Shown one piece after another: positions 46,290 through 56,407 of a DNA stretch of 64,000 nucleotides. Both the position numbers and the translations under genes were made by a program. This stretch comes from an uncultured Verrucomicrobiales bacterium. Its GTDB lineage: Bacteria; Verrucomicrobiota; Verrucomicrobiia; Verrucomicrobiales; DEV007. The stretch lies in NCBI GenBank assembly GCA_913058215.1, contig CAJXQE010000002.1:1-64000 (forward strand), given 5' to 3'. The notes beneath the pieces were generated by a model. That model saw only the letters and a program-made list of their open reading frames with translations, made no database searches and was not told the DNA's origin. The first letter of the stretch is position 1. Every line of letters begins with the position of its first letter.

Positions 46290-46433
46290 AAGGAATTTTG
46301 AGTAGTGTAGCAAAGCCTGATGTGAGGTCGAACTCAATGGAGAGCCCACCATGATCGCGTCGGTTCCCGCTTCCCTGATCGAGGTGCTGAATCATGTTGA
46401 GAGTCCGCGATGGTCAGCCGCATACTAAGGGCG

Positions 46434-49391
46434 ATGATTTTACGCAAGCTAGCTCTGATTCTTCTGTTGCTGAATTTGTTCTTGTCAGGAACGAGTCAGG
46501 AAAAAGGCGTTAATGCCGATGAGTTTCTGAGAATTCCGCCAAAGTCTCCTGAAGAAGAGCTCGCCAGCTTCAAAGTGAAAGCGGGGTTTCGCCTCGAGTT
46601 GGTCGCATCTGAGCCAATCGTGGAAGATCCTGTGGCGATGTGCTTTGATGAGCAGGGACGACTCTTCGTCGTGGAGTTACATGACCATCAGTATCTTCCC
46701 GATCCGCGCACCAGCAAAGTGAAGATGCTGACTGACACGAATGGAGATGGACGATTTGACGGGTTTGTTACTTTGGCTGAAGGCCTCGGTTGGGTAACTG
46801 CAATCGCACCCTGGGATGGCGGAGTGTTTGTTGGAATGAGTCCGGATCTGATTTATCTCAAGGATACGACTGGAGACGGCAAGGCTGACCTCAGACAAAC
46901 GATCTTCTCAGGTTTCGACATGACGGAGAAAGGGGAGCGCTTAAAGAATTATCATCATGAGCGTTCCATGAACAACTACAATTGGGGACCGGGGAACCGA
47001 TTCTTCTGTGCCGGAGGATTGAATGGTGGTTTTGTCAGAAATGTTGCCCATTCCGGGGAGGCTCCTGTTGTCCTGAACCGACTGGATTTTTCCTTCGACC
47101 CGCGAACTTTGACGATGCGCCCGGAGACGGGATCCAGTCAGCACGGGATGGGGATGGACGACTGGGGGAATCGCTTTCAGACGAGAAACAGTGATCCTGC
47201 CGTGTACCCATCCTATGATCTTCGCTATCGTCAGAGAAACCCCGGGGCTGCCTTGCCACCCGCGATGGTGTCTATTTCAAAACCGGATCCCAAGGGCCCC
47301 GTTTTTCGCTTGAGCCGAACGGAACCCTGGCGCGAAGCCCGGACGAGATTGCGGGCAGCCGGAATTGAAAAGGGCCCGGTTGAAAAAGGCGGATCAGTGT
47401 CAGGATATTTTACGGGCACAGCCGATTCGGAGATCTACCGGGGCGGCGCATTTCCGGAGGAGTATTACGGATCTCTTTTTGTGGGGGAGGTGAGTGAGAA
47501 TATTGTTCACCGCAAAGTGATCCAGTATCCGAAAGACAGGGTTGAGCCTGTTGCTCTTAGGCCGACTGACGAGGCTGATTTTGAGTTTATTGCTTCGAGT
47601 GACAATTGGTTTCGACCTGTTCAGACCATTAATGGTCCGGGTGGAGCTCTCTACATCTGCGACATGTACCGGGAGATTGTGGAGGCCTGGCATACGATTC
47701 CTGAATACATTCGAGATCACCTCGACAGGGATGGAGGAAAGGATAAGGGGAGAATTTGGAAAGTGGTTCCCGATACGGATCGCGGGTCAAAAAAAGTAGC
47801 GGGTTTTGCCGCCGATCCGGATGCCGGTGAGCTAGTAGCCGCACTGTCTTCGGCGGACAGCTGGGTTCGCGATACGGCTTCGAGACTTTTGTATGCAAGA
47901 CAGGATGCGTCTGCTGTATTTGCATTGAAAAGCCTGGCTGCTGATCCGGCATCAGATCCGCGGGCAGCGCTTCACGCTCTTTACGCACTTGATGGCCTAG
48001 GATCCTTGGACATAGAAGTGGTCAAGCCTTCGCTAAAGTCCGGGGAGCCTCAGTTGCGGATTCATGCGCTTCGACTTCTCGAGAAACTGAAAGCGGGTGG
48101 TGTTGATGTTCCCGCCGAACTTCCTTTGAGCCTTGCTAACGATTCGGATCCACGGGTGCTGTATCAATTGGCGTTTACAATGGGGAGCTACCGGCTGTGG
48201 AGTCAGGGACCGTTTTTTGTTCAGATCGGCTCACACTTTCCTGAAGATGAGTGGCTGGCTGCGGCGATTGCTTCATCGACGGATGAGCTGTCGCTTCCGG
48301 CGGTTCTGATTTTATCCCTGGACTCGATGGATCGATCCAGCGCTATCGTGGCTGCTGTTTGCCGTGAGGCTGGGAGGAAGAAAGTTCCGCTACCGGAAGG
48401 CTTTGCCAATTTAACCGGGGATGATCCGGAACGGTGGCTGCCGGTTTTTGCAGCCTACGGAAGTGGGTTTGTAAAAGGAATGGATCCGGAGACTCTCGTC
48501 TCTCTTCGTGAGCGCTGCAGGACGATTGTCGGAGACAGGGCGAAGTCAGTAGAAACGAGAATCCAGTGTCTGCAGCTTTTACCGGTGTCCGGTCTTCCAG
48601 AGAGGGAACTGATATCCATCGTGATGCCACTATTGGGAAGTGGTGAAGAAGAGGCCTTGGAAGGAGCAGCGCTTCAAGTTTTTCAGACTGGTGTAAAAAG
48701 CGAAAAAGGCGGGCAGGCGATTATGGGATATTTGGCGAAATCGAATTCTAAACTTCGTCCTGAACTGATCCATCTGATGACGCGACGTCCGTCATGGTCC
48801 AGTCAGCTTTTGGGTGCGGTAGAAAGTAAGGTTATTCAATCGATGGAAATCTCTCCTGCTGATGCGGCATCTCTTCGGAGACATTCGGACAAAACTATTT
48901 CGAGAAAAGCCACGAAACTCCTGCCTGAACCACCTGATCGGCAGGAAGTGGTGAAGAGATTTCAGCGGGCACTGGCTATCGAAGGAGAGAGCGGTCGGGG
49001 CGAAGTCATATTTCGAGAGCGCTGTATGGTCTGTCATCGGCTGGGTGAAGAAGGGGGACAGGTCGGGCCGGTGATGGGGGAATTTCAGAAGCACGGTAAA
49101 GGACAGGTTCTTTTGAATTTGTTGGACCCGAATAAGACGGTGCAGCCTGACTACATTGGCTACCTCGTAAAACTGAAGAACGGGGAAACCGCAATGGGAC
49201 GTATCCTTGAAGATACGACGGAGGGGCTGACAGTTCGTGACGTAGCCGGGCAGGACCTGAAGATTGGCCGGGAAGATATAGAATCGGTTACTTCGACAGG
49301 TCGTTCACTGATGGCCGAAGGAATTGAGGCGGGACTGGAAGAGCAGAATATTGCGGATCTTCTGCAGTTCATTGCCACCCATTCCCAGTAG
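46434..49391 (+). CDS. PVC-type heme-binding dehydrogenase: propeller, HEAT and C-terminal cytochrome c
   Basis: A 985-aa exported protein; the ATG at 46434 gives signal MILRKLALILLLLNLFLSG. Residues about 35-420 are the PVC membrane-bound dehydrogenase propeller (GFRLELVASEPIVEDPVAMCFDEQGRLFVVE), with calcium-type loops DTNGDGRFD and DTTGDGKAD. Residues about 430-800 are HEAT-like helices. The C-terminal cytochrome domain has CMVCH at 864-868 and the family end GEVIFRERCMVCHRLG to KTVQPDYIGYLVKLKNGE. The role is probably periplasmic sugar or alcohol oxidation with electron transfer to the heme; the substrate is unknown. Confidence 0.92.
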   Translation: MILRKLALILLLLNLFLSGTSQEKGVNADEFLRIPPKSPEEELASFKVKAGFRLELVASEPIVEDPVAMCFDEQGRLFVVELHDHQYLPDPRTSKVKMLTDTNGDGRFDGFVTLAEGLGWVTAIAPWDGGVFVGMSPDLIYLKDTTGDGKADLRQTIFSGFDMTEKGERLKNYHHERSMNNYNWGPGNRFFCAGGLNGGFVRNVAHSGEAPVVLNRLDFSFDPRTLTMRPETGSSQHGMGMDDWGNRFQTRNSDPAVYPSYDLRYRQRNPGAALPPAMVSISKPDPKGPVFRLSRTEPWREARTRLRAAGIEKGPVEKGGSVSGYFTGTADSEIYRGGAFPEEYYGSLFVGEVSENIVHRKVIQYPKDRVEPVALRPTDEADFEFIASSDNWFRPVQTINGPGGALYICDMYREIVEAWHTIPEYIRDHLDRDGGKDKGRIWKVVPDTDRGSKKVAGFAADPDAGELVAALSSADSWVRDTASRLLYARQDASAVFALKSLAADPASDPRAALHALYALDGLGSLDIEVVKPSLKSGEPQLRIHALRLLEKLKAGGVDVPAELPLSLANDSDPRVLYQLAFTMGSYRLWSQGPFFVQIGSHFPEDEWLAAAIASSTDELSLPAVLILSLDSMDRSSAIVAAVCREAGRKKVPLPEGFANLTGDDPERWLPVFAAYGSGFVKGMDPETLVSLRERCRTIVGDRAKSVETRIQCLQLLPVSGLPERELISIVMPLLGSGEEEALEGAALQVFQTGVKSEKGGQAIMGYLAKSNSKLRPELIHLMTRRPSWSSQLLGAVESKVIQSMEISPADAASLRRHSDKTISRKATKLLPEPPDRQEVVKRFQRALAIEGESGRGEVIFRERCMVCHRLGEEGGQVGPVMGEFQKHGKGQVLLNLLDPNKTVQPDYIGYLVKLKNGETAMGRILEDTTEGLTVRDVAGQDLKIGREDIESVTSTGRSLMAEGIEAGLEEQNIADLLQFIATHSQ

Positions 49392-49458
49392 ATTTCAATA
49401 AGGCGGAATTGTGGTGATTCGTTGCGCTGGCCATGGAGAAGGCGATAGTTTCAATGTT

Positions 49459-52400
49459 ATGAGAAATGATTGTTCAAAAGGTGAAAGGCTATCGGTTTTT
49501 CTGATCCTGACTCTCTTGTGTTCGCTAAACTTTTCGCTGGAAGCAGGAGACTGGCCGATGTGGCGTTATGATTCCAGGAGAGGATCTTCGAGTCCCGATG
49601 AGCTTCCCCAGAACCTGGAGCTTCAGTGGACGCGTCAGTTGGCGGCACCGATGAAGGCCTGGCCGTCGACGCAGGAAAAACTGCAGTTCGATTCCCATGC
49701 CGAGCCGGTCGTGATGGGAGAACAGATATTTGTTCCTTCGAGTCGAAATGATTCGGTCACTGCATATGATACGCGGACCGGAAAAGAGAATTGGCGTTTT
49801 TTCACGGGTGGGCCGGTTCGATTTGCTCCAGTCGCCAAAGATGGAAAGGTGTTTTTTAATTCGGACGATGGTTGGCTCTATGCTGTCAATGCGACGAATG
49901 GGAATCTAATTTGGAAAGTGTTTGGAGGCCCGCAGCAACGCTGGTTGATTGGGAATCATCGCATGATCTCAACGTGGCCGGCACGTGGTGGTGTGGTGTG
50001 GCATCAGGATCGGCTCTATTTTGCTGCCGGCATCTGGCCTTTCATGGGAATCTTTGTTCACTCTCTTGATCCGGATTCGGGTGAGATCATCTGGAGCAAT
50101 AGCGGTGATGGAACCAATTACACCGTGCAACCTCATGACGCCGAGTCATTCGCAGGACTGGTACCGCAGGGGCATTTGGCCGCGGAAGGGGGATCCCTGA
50201 TTGTTCCCGGTGGTCGATCCACACCTGGAATTTATGAGACTGCGAACGGGAAGCAGCGTTTCTTTAATTTCGACAAGAGAGCCGGTGGTCACGATGTTGG
50301 AATCACAGGCGATCTGTTTTTTACGGCCGGACATGCCTACGCCTTGAGAAACGGGAATCCAGTGGGTGGCGGAGCACCGGCGATTTTTGATGAGAGTGTC
50401 CTGATTTCTTCGGACCCCAATGCCATTCATGGGCGTTCCACTAAAGTGGCCTTCGACGTGGAAGAAAAAGTCGATCGCAAAGGGAAGACGATTGAAGAAA
50501 TTACTGCCAAATTTTCCGAAGTATTTTCGACGAAATTGAAGGACGCAGCCCCGGGTAAATGGTTTCTCCGGGCGGGCGAGTGTTATTTTTCCGGAGGAGA
50601 AAATCGGATTGCCTCGTATCGAAAGGGGGGCAGTTCACCGGATTGGGAGCAGAAGCTTGAAGGGAATGTAGTGGGGATGCTTGCTGCTGACGACCGGCTC
50701 TTTGTCATGACGGACAATGATGTCATTCATTGTTATGGATCGGAGTCGGTATCCTCTATCGGTAATCACAAACTGCAGTCAGTGTCGCTTCAGTCAGGAA
50801 AGGATGAATGGGCGGAACGTGCAGCCGAAATTCTTGATGCAAAAAAGAATCGGACTGGGTTCGCTTTTGTTCCCGGGATCGGGAGTGGAAGGTTGATCGA
50901 GGAGTTGCTGGTCCAGTCTGATCTTCATGTCGTGGCGATGGACAATGACGTGGCGAAGGTCGAGGCGATTCGTAAAAAGATGAGCGACGCGGGTCTTTAT
51001 GGTGGCCGGTTCTCTGCGATTGAAGGTGATTTTGAAAAGGATGCGATAGCTCCCTATTTTGCCAATGTGATTGCGAGCGAAGACGGAGGCTGGAGTCGAT
51101 CGGACGTGGTGGCAAAAGCTTACGAATGCCTCCGGCCCTACGGCGGGGAAATGTGGCTTCCGAAGGCAAAGGGAGGAAATGACGTTCACGCGAATTTGGA
51201 TTTGGTGAATGCCGGCCGGAGAAGTGAAGATGCGTATTCAGTCATTGTCAGGGAGGGAGCTTTGCCGGATACCGATGACTGGACCCATCAATATGGAAAC
51301 GCGGCGCAGACTGTCGTTTCCCGGGATGGAAGAGTGAAAGCCCCTTTCGGAGTGTTATGGTTTGGTGGTCCTTCTCATGAAAAAGTGCTGCCACGTCACG
51401 GGCACGGTCCATCTCCGCAGGTGGCGGGCGGTCGACTCTTCATTGAGGGGCCGGACTCGCTGAGGGCCGTCGATGTTTATACCGGTCGACTCCTTTGGGA
51501 GAAAGATCTGAAGGGGCTGGGAACCTACTACGATACGACCAGTCACTTTCCGGGAGCCGGCGAAATCGGGAGCAATTATGTATCCTTACCTGAGCGGATT
51601 TATGTGGTCTACGGTCGTGAGATTCTGGAGCTTGATTCTGCGGATGGTGAAACATTGAAAACCTTCAGCTTGCCGGAGAAGGGTGGTAAAGAATCACCCT
51701 TCTGGGGATTCGCCAGTGTGTCGGGAGACTATCTTGTGGCGACGTCCACCCCGATTGGTATTGATCTGAAAAAGGAGAAAGATGCGAAGCCTTCCGTGGA
51801 AAATTCAGGAGTCCCCGTCATTCCCCGAAACGCAGAATGGAGTTACCTGGTCGGGGGGAAGCCCAGTGCTGGTTGGACCAAGCCCGGGTTTCGAGTTAGT
51901 GCAGATTGGAAATCGGGTCGTGCCGGTTTTGGATATGGTGACAAAGATGATAAGACGGAGTTGGAAATGCGGGGCAAGCATGTTCGCGTTTCCATACGCC
52001 ATGAGTTTGAGGGTAAACTCTTGGCGGATGCGGAAGGGCTCAGTCTTGGGATTTCATTCGATGACGGTTTCGTAGCCTCTCTAAATGGCATTGAAGTAGC
52101 GAGGTCTTCGGTAAAAGGAGACCCTGACGACCATCCCAAAATATCGAGTCATGAAGCCGACGGCCTGGAAGCCTTTGAGCTGAAGGACTGGAAGAAAGTG
52201 GTTCGCCCCGGAATAAATGTCCTTTCGATTTCGGGTTTCAATGTGGGTTCATCGAGTAGTGATTTTTCACTTGATCCAATGCTGACTGCGGTCGGCGCCA
52301 AACCGGACAAAAAGCCGAGCCCCCCAAAGTTGACCGGAATTGAGGAACGCTTGTCATCGACACGCTATGCATCAGGAAGCCGGCGGCTGGTGGTTTTCAA

Positions 52401-53661
52401 TCGTCATACAGGCGAGAAGCTCTGGTCTCGTGATGCGGTATTCAATTTCCGTCACAACAATATTTCACTGAGTGAGGACAAGCTCTTCTGCATCGATCGA
52501 TTAACGGACGAACGGGCGGCTGCACTTTCACGGCGTGGAGTTGAACTGGAAGGGGAGACGGCTCTGTATGCTCTGAACCTGAGAAATGGTGATGTTCTCT
52601 GGAAACGCCACCAGGATGTTTTCGGTACCTTTCTGAATTACTCCGCGGAGCATGATATCCTTCTTCAAGGGGGCAGTTCCTATCGCGATCGGGCGTCGGA
52701 TGAAGTGAAAGTGGGACTGATGGCTCTTCGTGGAAAAGACGGGGGTGTCCTGTGGCACCAGCCTAAGAAGGAATACAGCGGGCCGTGTCTCCTTTGGAAA
52801 GACCAGGTCATTACCAATGGAGCGGGCGGTGCGGCCTTGAACATTTTGACGGGAGTCGATTCGGGTTGGGCCTATTCGCGAATGTATGGCTGCAATACTG
52901 CGGTGGGAAGCGATCACCTGATGACCTTTCGTTCCGGTGCTGCCGGATTCTTCGACCTGGCGAATCACTCAGGAACAGGGAATCTTGGCGGTTTTAAATC
53001 AAGCTGCACAAACAATTTGATTCCTGCGAATGGCGTTCTCAATGCTCCTGATTACACGAGGACTTGCAGCTGTGCCTATCAAAACCAGACTTCCCTGGCA
53101 TTGATCCATATGCCGGAAGCCGAGTTCTGGACTTATGGAGGAAAGTCGAACCCGAAGCGCCTGGGAATCAATTTTGGTGCACCGGGCGATCGTAGGTCCG
53201 CCGAGGGGACATTGTATCTCGAGTACCCGGACGTCGGTGGAAAATCAGAAAGTCTGGATCTGGAACTTAAAGGAGACGGAATCATCTACCACCGGGAGCA
53301 TGCTTCTCTGATCGACAGCGGAGACCTCCGATGGGTGGCTGCGTCACAAGCCGAAGGAATCAATGAATTGAAAGTCACGGTTCCCGGTATGGAGAAGGAA
53401 GGTGCAACGAAGGCCCGGGTGAAATTGATCTTTTACGAATTCAAAGACGTCGATCCAGGTGATCGGGTTTTCACCATTGGAATGCAGGGAAGAGATGTTG
53501 CTGTTAATTTTGATATTGTTTCTGAAGCCGGTGTCGGAGAATCGCTGGTGAAGGAATTTGAAACGACTCTCTCGAACGGAGAACTTTCTCTTTCGCTGAG
53601 GGACGCGGAAAGCAAACTGCGCCCAATTCTTTCCGGAGTGGAAATTATTCTGGAGGAGTGA
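49459..53661 (+). CDS. 1400-aa PQQ-type propeller protein with inserted methyltransferase-like domain
   Basis: The start at 49459 gives a Sec signal (about residues 1-29), then DWPMWRYDSRRGSSSPDELP. A first propeller (about 30-440) has AYDTRTGKENWRF and AVNATNGNLIWKV blades. Residues about 447-600 form a Rossmann segment like class I SAM methyltransferases: FAFVPGIGSGRLIEELL, HVVAMDNDVAKVEAI and GDFEKDAIAPYFANVIASE. A second propeller follows (VDVYTGRLLWEKD), interrupted by a jelly-roll segment (about 790-935), then VFNRHTGEKLWSRD, NLRNGDVLWKRHQ and a C-terminal beta domain. SAM is not expected outside the cytosol, so the inserted domain may be a binding relic. The last 17 bases overlap the convergent ceramidase gene. 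Confidence 0.9.
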   Translation: MRNDCSKGERLSVFLILTLLCSLNFSLEAGDWPMWRYDSRRGSSSPDELPQNLELQWTRQLAAPMKAWPSTQEKLQFDSHAEPVVMGEQIFVPSSRNDSVTAYDTRTGKENWRFFTGGPVRFAPVAKDGKVFFNSDDGWLYAVNATNGNLIWKVFGGPQQRWLIGNHRMISTWPARGGVVWHQDRLYFAAGIWPFMGIFVHSLDPDSGEIIWSNSGDGTNYTVQPHDAESFAGLVPQGHLAAEGGSLIVPGGRSTPGIYETANGKQRFFNFDKRAGGHDVGITGDLFFTAGHAYALRNGNPVGGGAPAIFDESVLISSDPNAIHGRSTKVAFDVEEKVDRKGKTIEEITAKFSEVFSTKLKDAAPGKWFLRAGECYFSGGENRIASYRKGGSSPDWEQKLEGNVVGMLAADDRLFVMTDNDVIHCYGSESVSSIGNHKLQSVSLQSGKDEWAERAAEILDAKKNRTGFAFVPGIGSGRLIEELLVQSDLHVVAMDNDVAKVEAIRKKMSDAGLYGGRFSAIEGDFEKDAIAPYFANVIASEDGGWSRSDVVAKAYECLRPYGGEMWLPKAKGGNDVHANLDLVNAGRRSEDAYSVIVREGALPDTDDWTHQYGNAAQTVVSRDGRVKAPFGVLWFGGPSHEKVLPRHGHGPSPQVAGGRLFIEGPDSLRAVDVYTGRLLWEKDLKGLGTYYDTTSHFPGAGEIGSNYVSLPERIYVVYGREILELDSADGETLKTFSLPEKGGKESPFWGFASVSGDYLVATSTPIGIDLKKEKDAKPSVENSGVPVIPRNAEWSYLVGGKPSAGWTKPGFRVSADWKSGRAGFGYGDKDDKTELEMRGKHVRVSIRHEFEGKLLADAEGLSLGISFDDGFVASLNGIEVARSSVKGDPDDHPKISSHEADGLEAFELKDWKKVVRPGINVLSISGFNVGSSSSDFSLDPMLTAVGAKPDKKPSPPKLTGIEERLSSTRYASGSRRLVVFNRHTGEKLWSRDAVFNFRHNNISLSEDKLFCIDRLTDERAAALSRRGVELEGETALYALNLRNGDVLWKRHQDVFGTFLNYSAEHDILLQGGSSYRDRASDEVKVGLMALRGKDGGVLWHQPKKEYSGPCLLWKDQVITNGAGGAALNILTGVDSGWAYSRMYGCNTAVGSDHLMTFRSGAAGFFDLANHSGTGNLGGFKSSCTNNLIPANGVLNAPDYTRTCSCAYQNQTSLALIHMPEAEFWTYGGKSNPKRLGINFGAPGDRRSAEGTLYLEYPDVGGKSESLDLELKGDGIIYHREHASLIDSGDLRWVAASQAEGINELKVTVPGMEKEGATKARVKLIFYEFKDVDPGDRVFTIGMQGRDVAVNFDIVSEAGVGESLVKEFETTLSNGELSLSLRDAESKLRPILSGVEIILEE

Positions 53662-55036
53662 GTTGACTCTTTGCTGGGAGTTTGAGCCCTGTTCCGATTT
53701 TAATGAGTTCGGTGAAATAGGCACCTCCTCCCGGACCGAGGAAGTTCATTTTCGTTTCGTAGGCGTCACTGTCGTAGATTTCGGGTGGGAGAACATATCC
53801 GATGTAGTCGCCGTTGAATGCCGTTGGTGTCAAAGTTAGGCCTGCCGATTTGGCTTCCTTTCTGATAGGGGAGGAAAGAAGTCCGGAATACTCGACGGGC
53901 AATCCGGCCAGCCAATGTTTGTCCAGGCGAAGCAGGTGAATTGGAGCGCTGCCTGGATGGATTCCATTGGCGATCCATTCCGCAATTCGAATGTCACTGG
54001 AGATCCTGATCTGGAAGTCGGGGAGGGGGACGGTTTCCCTGGAACTTGCGAGTGTGATATCGCTTTTCCATTTGGCTCCATTCAAGAGAGGCCGTAATTT
54101 CCCTGCGAGTCCCTGACCGATAAACCGTGCGCGGTCTTCATCCTCACCTTGTCCAAGAGGGGATTGGCTCCCCACTGATGCGGCACCGAAGGCCGCAAAC
54201 TCAACTTTGTCCGTAGACTCCATTGATTGAACGAATGCCCCTGGGTAGTCCGCATGGAAAGCCATTTGCTTTGATCCCATGCAGGTAGCGTGCGCGCCGT
54301 AAAACGCGAAGAGTCCCACTGCCTCACTGTCTTTCTTGCGTATCGCAATTGCTTCCAGACTTGGGTCAATTGTCCCGTTTTTCACAGTGCGGTTTCTGAT
54401 GAACTCCGGTGCTTCGGATTCCAGCCATGACCACTCTGCAGGAACTGTATTTTCTCTGGCGGCAAGAATAACGCGACTCAGATCGTCAGCCAGGCGATTG
54501 ACGGTGTCTTCAGAGAAGTCGCCGCAGACAGATTCTTCAATCACATTCGGACCCCATCCTCCCGGACCACAGTGAGTGTGAGTCGCAGTGAAGTAGATCG
54601 ACTCTTTTTGAATGCCTGAAGGAGCACAAAGAGCGGCGACCTTTTCGCTAACGCCTGCGTGTATTAGAAGAATATCAGCTGCCACTAGAAAGACTTCTTC
54701 TGTTCCATTTCGAAGGCAGAGAGCTTTCACAAAGAGGTCTTTCCCTCCTGCCGTGGAAGGAGCGCCCCTTCTTGCTCCGTAACCCGCGAGTGGATCACCA
54801 ATTTCACGGGAAAGAGGGCGCTTTGCCCAGCCCGCTTCGAGCTGCGACGAAGCCGCTCGAGCCATGTCCAGATTCATAGCGCCGACGATAGCGGTGGCAG
54901 TTTCAAGTGGCTCGTCTTCAGACCAATCTGATCGATCGACAGGACGCAAACTTGCCGCAGGAATAATCACCAGTAGAGCTAATCCTGTTGAGGAAATTCT
55001 AGCTGCCCACCGGCGAAACTTGCTTCGCTTTTTCAT
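53645..55036 (-). CDS. Neutral/alkaline ceramidase-like protein
   Basis: A 463-aa exported protein; the ATG at 55036 gives a basic-hydrophobic signal (KKRSKFRRWAARISSTGLALLVIIPAAS), and a GTG at 55048 touching the upstream stop is an alternative. It matches the N-terminal domain of neutral ceramidases: DPLAGYGARRG, FVKALCLRNGTEEVFLVAADIL, zinc-type ATHTHCGPGGW and GAHATCMGSKQMAFHADYPG. The catalytic Ser region reads ASVGSQSP instead of GDVSPN, and the C-terminal Ig domain of classic ceramidases is missing. It hydrolyses an amide, lipid or otherwise. Transcribed directly after the sialidase at 55048. Confidence 0.85.
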   Translation of the reverse strand: MKKRSKFRRWAARISSTGLALLVIIPAASLRPVDRSDWSEDEPLETATAIVGAMNLDMARAASSQLEAGWAKRPLSREIGDPLAGYGARRGAPSTAGGKDLFVKALCLRNGTEEVFLVAADILLIHAGVSEKVAALCAPSGIQKESIYFTATHTHCGPGGWGPNVIEESVCGDFSEDTVNRLADDLSRVILAARENTVPAEWSWLESEAPEFIRNRTVKNGTIDPSLEAIAIRKKDSEAVGLFAFYGAHATCMGSKQMAFHADYPGAFVQSMESTDKVEFAAFGAASVGSQSPLGQGEDEDRARFIGQGLAGKLRPLLNGAKWKSDITLASSRETVPLPDFQIRISSDIRIAEWIANGIHPGSAPIHLLRLDKHWLAGLPVEYSGLLSSPIRKEAKSAGLTLTPTAFNGDYIGYVLPPEIYDSDAYETKMNFLGPGGGAYFTELIKIGTGLKLPAKSQLTPPE

Positions 55037-55047
55037 CGATCCAAACA

Positions 55048-56253
55048 CTATGGTGTTCTGACTTTTACGACATAGAGGCTTCCCTCAGCTCCGCGTTCCC
55101 GAGCTTCAGCCCGATCGACGTTCGCCTCGGAAACGGTTATCCAGGACTCATTCGGACTGATAACGGTGATTCCTGAATTTCCAAGGGTGGCACCCTTTTC
55201 CGGAACGAGGATCTGTTCGGTCGATTTGCGAACCACGAGTTTGTCAGGATCAACCTGTGCCATTGCGAGTGGAGCGCGATGCCGAACCACGTGGTCGTTG
55301 TCGAGACCCCGACGGGTGTAGACGAGAAAGAGTCCGTCTCCCAATACAACCCAGTGAGCCTGGGTGTTGTAGCTACCAAGGTCTGATCCATCTTCAAAGG
55401 TCCATCTTTTCTGAGGAGCGTAGTTGAGGCCATCGTCACTGACACTGACGTAGGCATGCAGGTCATTTCGCATCGTGAGAAAATAGCGACCTCGAAATTT
55501 CACAATGGAAGGTTCGTAGAGTCCACGCTTCACATCGAGTTTGAGAATGTTTCCGTGCTCGATCATTTTCAGCTTTTCTCCGTCGAAGCTGCACCTGGCG
55601 AGTGTGGTGGAGAAAGGTTTGTGAGTTCCCTCGCCAATGTAGAGTGGAAAAAGAATAGATCCGTCATCCTCAGTCAGCCATTGGCCGCAGGCGCTTCTGG
55701 CGAAGTTGAAGTTTGATCCTGCCGGCATTTCGAGGCGGTCCCATTTTGACCACTTATTCGTAGCCGGGTCGAACACCGTGTAGGCAGTTTGATGAGATCG
55801 CTCTTTGTCCTGGAGTTGCTTCCCCTTGGCGCTGTAGCGGACCTGGGCGCCGATGGCAATGACTTTACCACTGGGAGCGTGATAACCGGGGGTGACGTCG
55901 GCGACCGCGATGTTGACGTCTCCGTCACGAATCCAGTCGAGGTCCTTTTCCAGTTCGGGAGCACTCCATGAATTGCCCATGTCTTCACTCTTCATGGTAT
56001 AGAGTCCGGAGTAAAAATCTGAGCGGCCCAGAAATTTGAAGAGAACCATCAAAGCGGATCGGTTCTCTCCGCCGCCCGGTGAAGCGGAAGGGAAGACGGC
56101 AGCGCGGGGATGCATCCAATAAGACCCGTCTTTTGTCCCGGGCTCGCGCTTGAGGACAACGCTACGTTCGACCTTAAAGGGAACCGTGTCCTGACCGTAG
56201 GAAAGTGAACTGATGAAAATAGTGAGGAATAGGAATGGGCGAAACAAATTCAT
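55048..56253 (-). CDS. Exported sialidase-family protein
   Basis: A 401-aa protein with a Sec signal (MNLFRPFLFLTIFISSLSYGQ). The layout is of the sialidase superfamily, with one recognisable Asp-box-like unit (SEDMGNSW) and segments such as DGSILFPLYIGEGTHKP, YEPSIVKFRGRYFLTMRND and LGNSGITVISPNESWITVSE. It is more divergent than the gene at 44297. It precedes the ceramidase gene by about 11 bases on the same strand, so the two are probably cotranscribed. Substrate unknown. Confidence 0.82.
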   Translation of the reverse strand: MNLFRPFLFLTIFISSLSYGQDTVPFKVERSVVLKREPGTKDGSYWMHPRAAVFPSASPGGGENRSALMVLFKFLGRSDFYSGLYTMKSEDMGNSWSAPELEKDLDWIRDGDVNIAVADVTPGYHAPSGKVIAIGAQVRYSAKGKQLQDKERSHQTAYTVFDPATNKWSKWDRLEMPAGSNFNFARSACGQWLTEDDGSILFPLYIGEGTHKPFSTTLARCSFDGEKLKMIEHGNILKLDVKRGLYEPSIVKFRGRYFLTMRNDLHAYVSVSDDGLNYAPQKRWTFEDGSDLGSYNTQAHWVVLGDGLFLVYTRRGLDNDHVVRHRAPLAMAQVDPDKLVVRKSTEQILVPEKGATLGNSGITVISPNESWITVSEANVDRAEARERGAEGSLYVVKVRTP

Positions 56254-56353
56254 AATCTTGTAATGAGACTTCTTGAACCTTTATCCCACGAATCTATCGA
56301 GGAGTCTCCAGAAAATTACGGAATCCCCATGCCTGATCGCGTCGACTTAGGCG

Positions 56354-56367
56354 TTTGTGATTTGTGA
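56354..56367. repeat. Tandem TTTGTGA heptamers
   Basis: Two exact TTTGTGA copies lie 40 bases before the SGNH gene start, in the 154-base divergent region with the sialidase gene. They echo the TTTGGGA pair at 19071. Confidence 0.45.
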
Positions 56368-56407
56368 TTGAGAATTGTTGAATGGTTTCTGCCGAAGAGG
56401 GCAGTTT

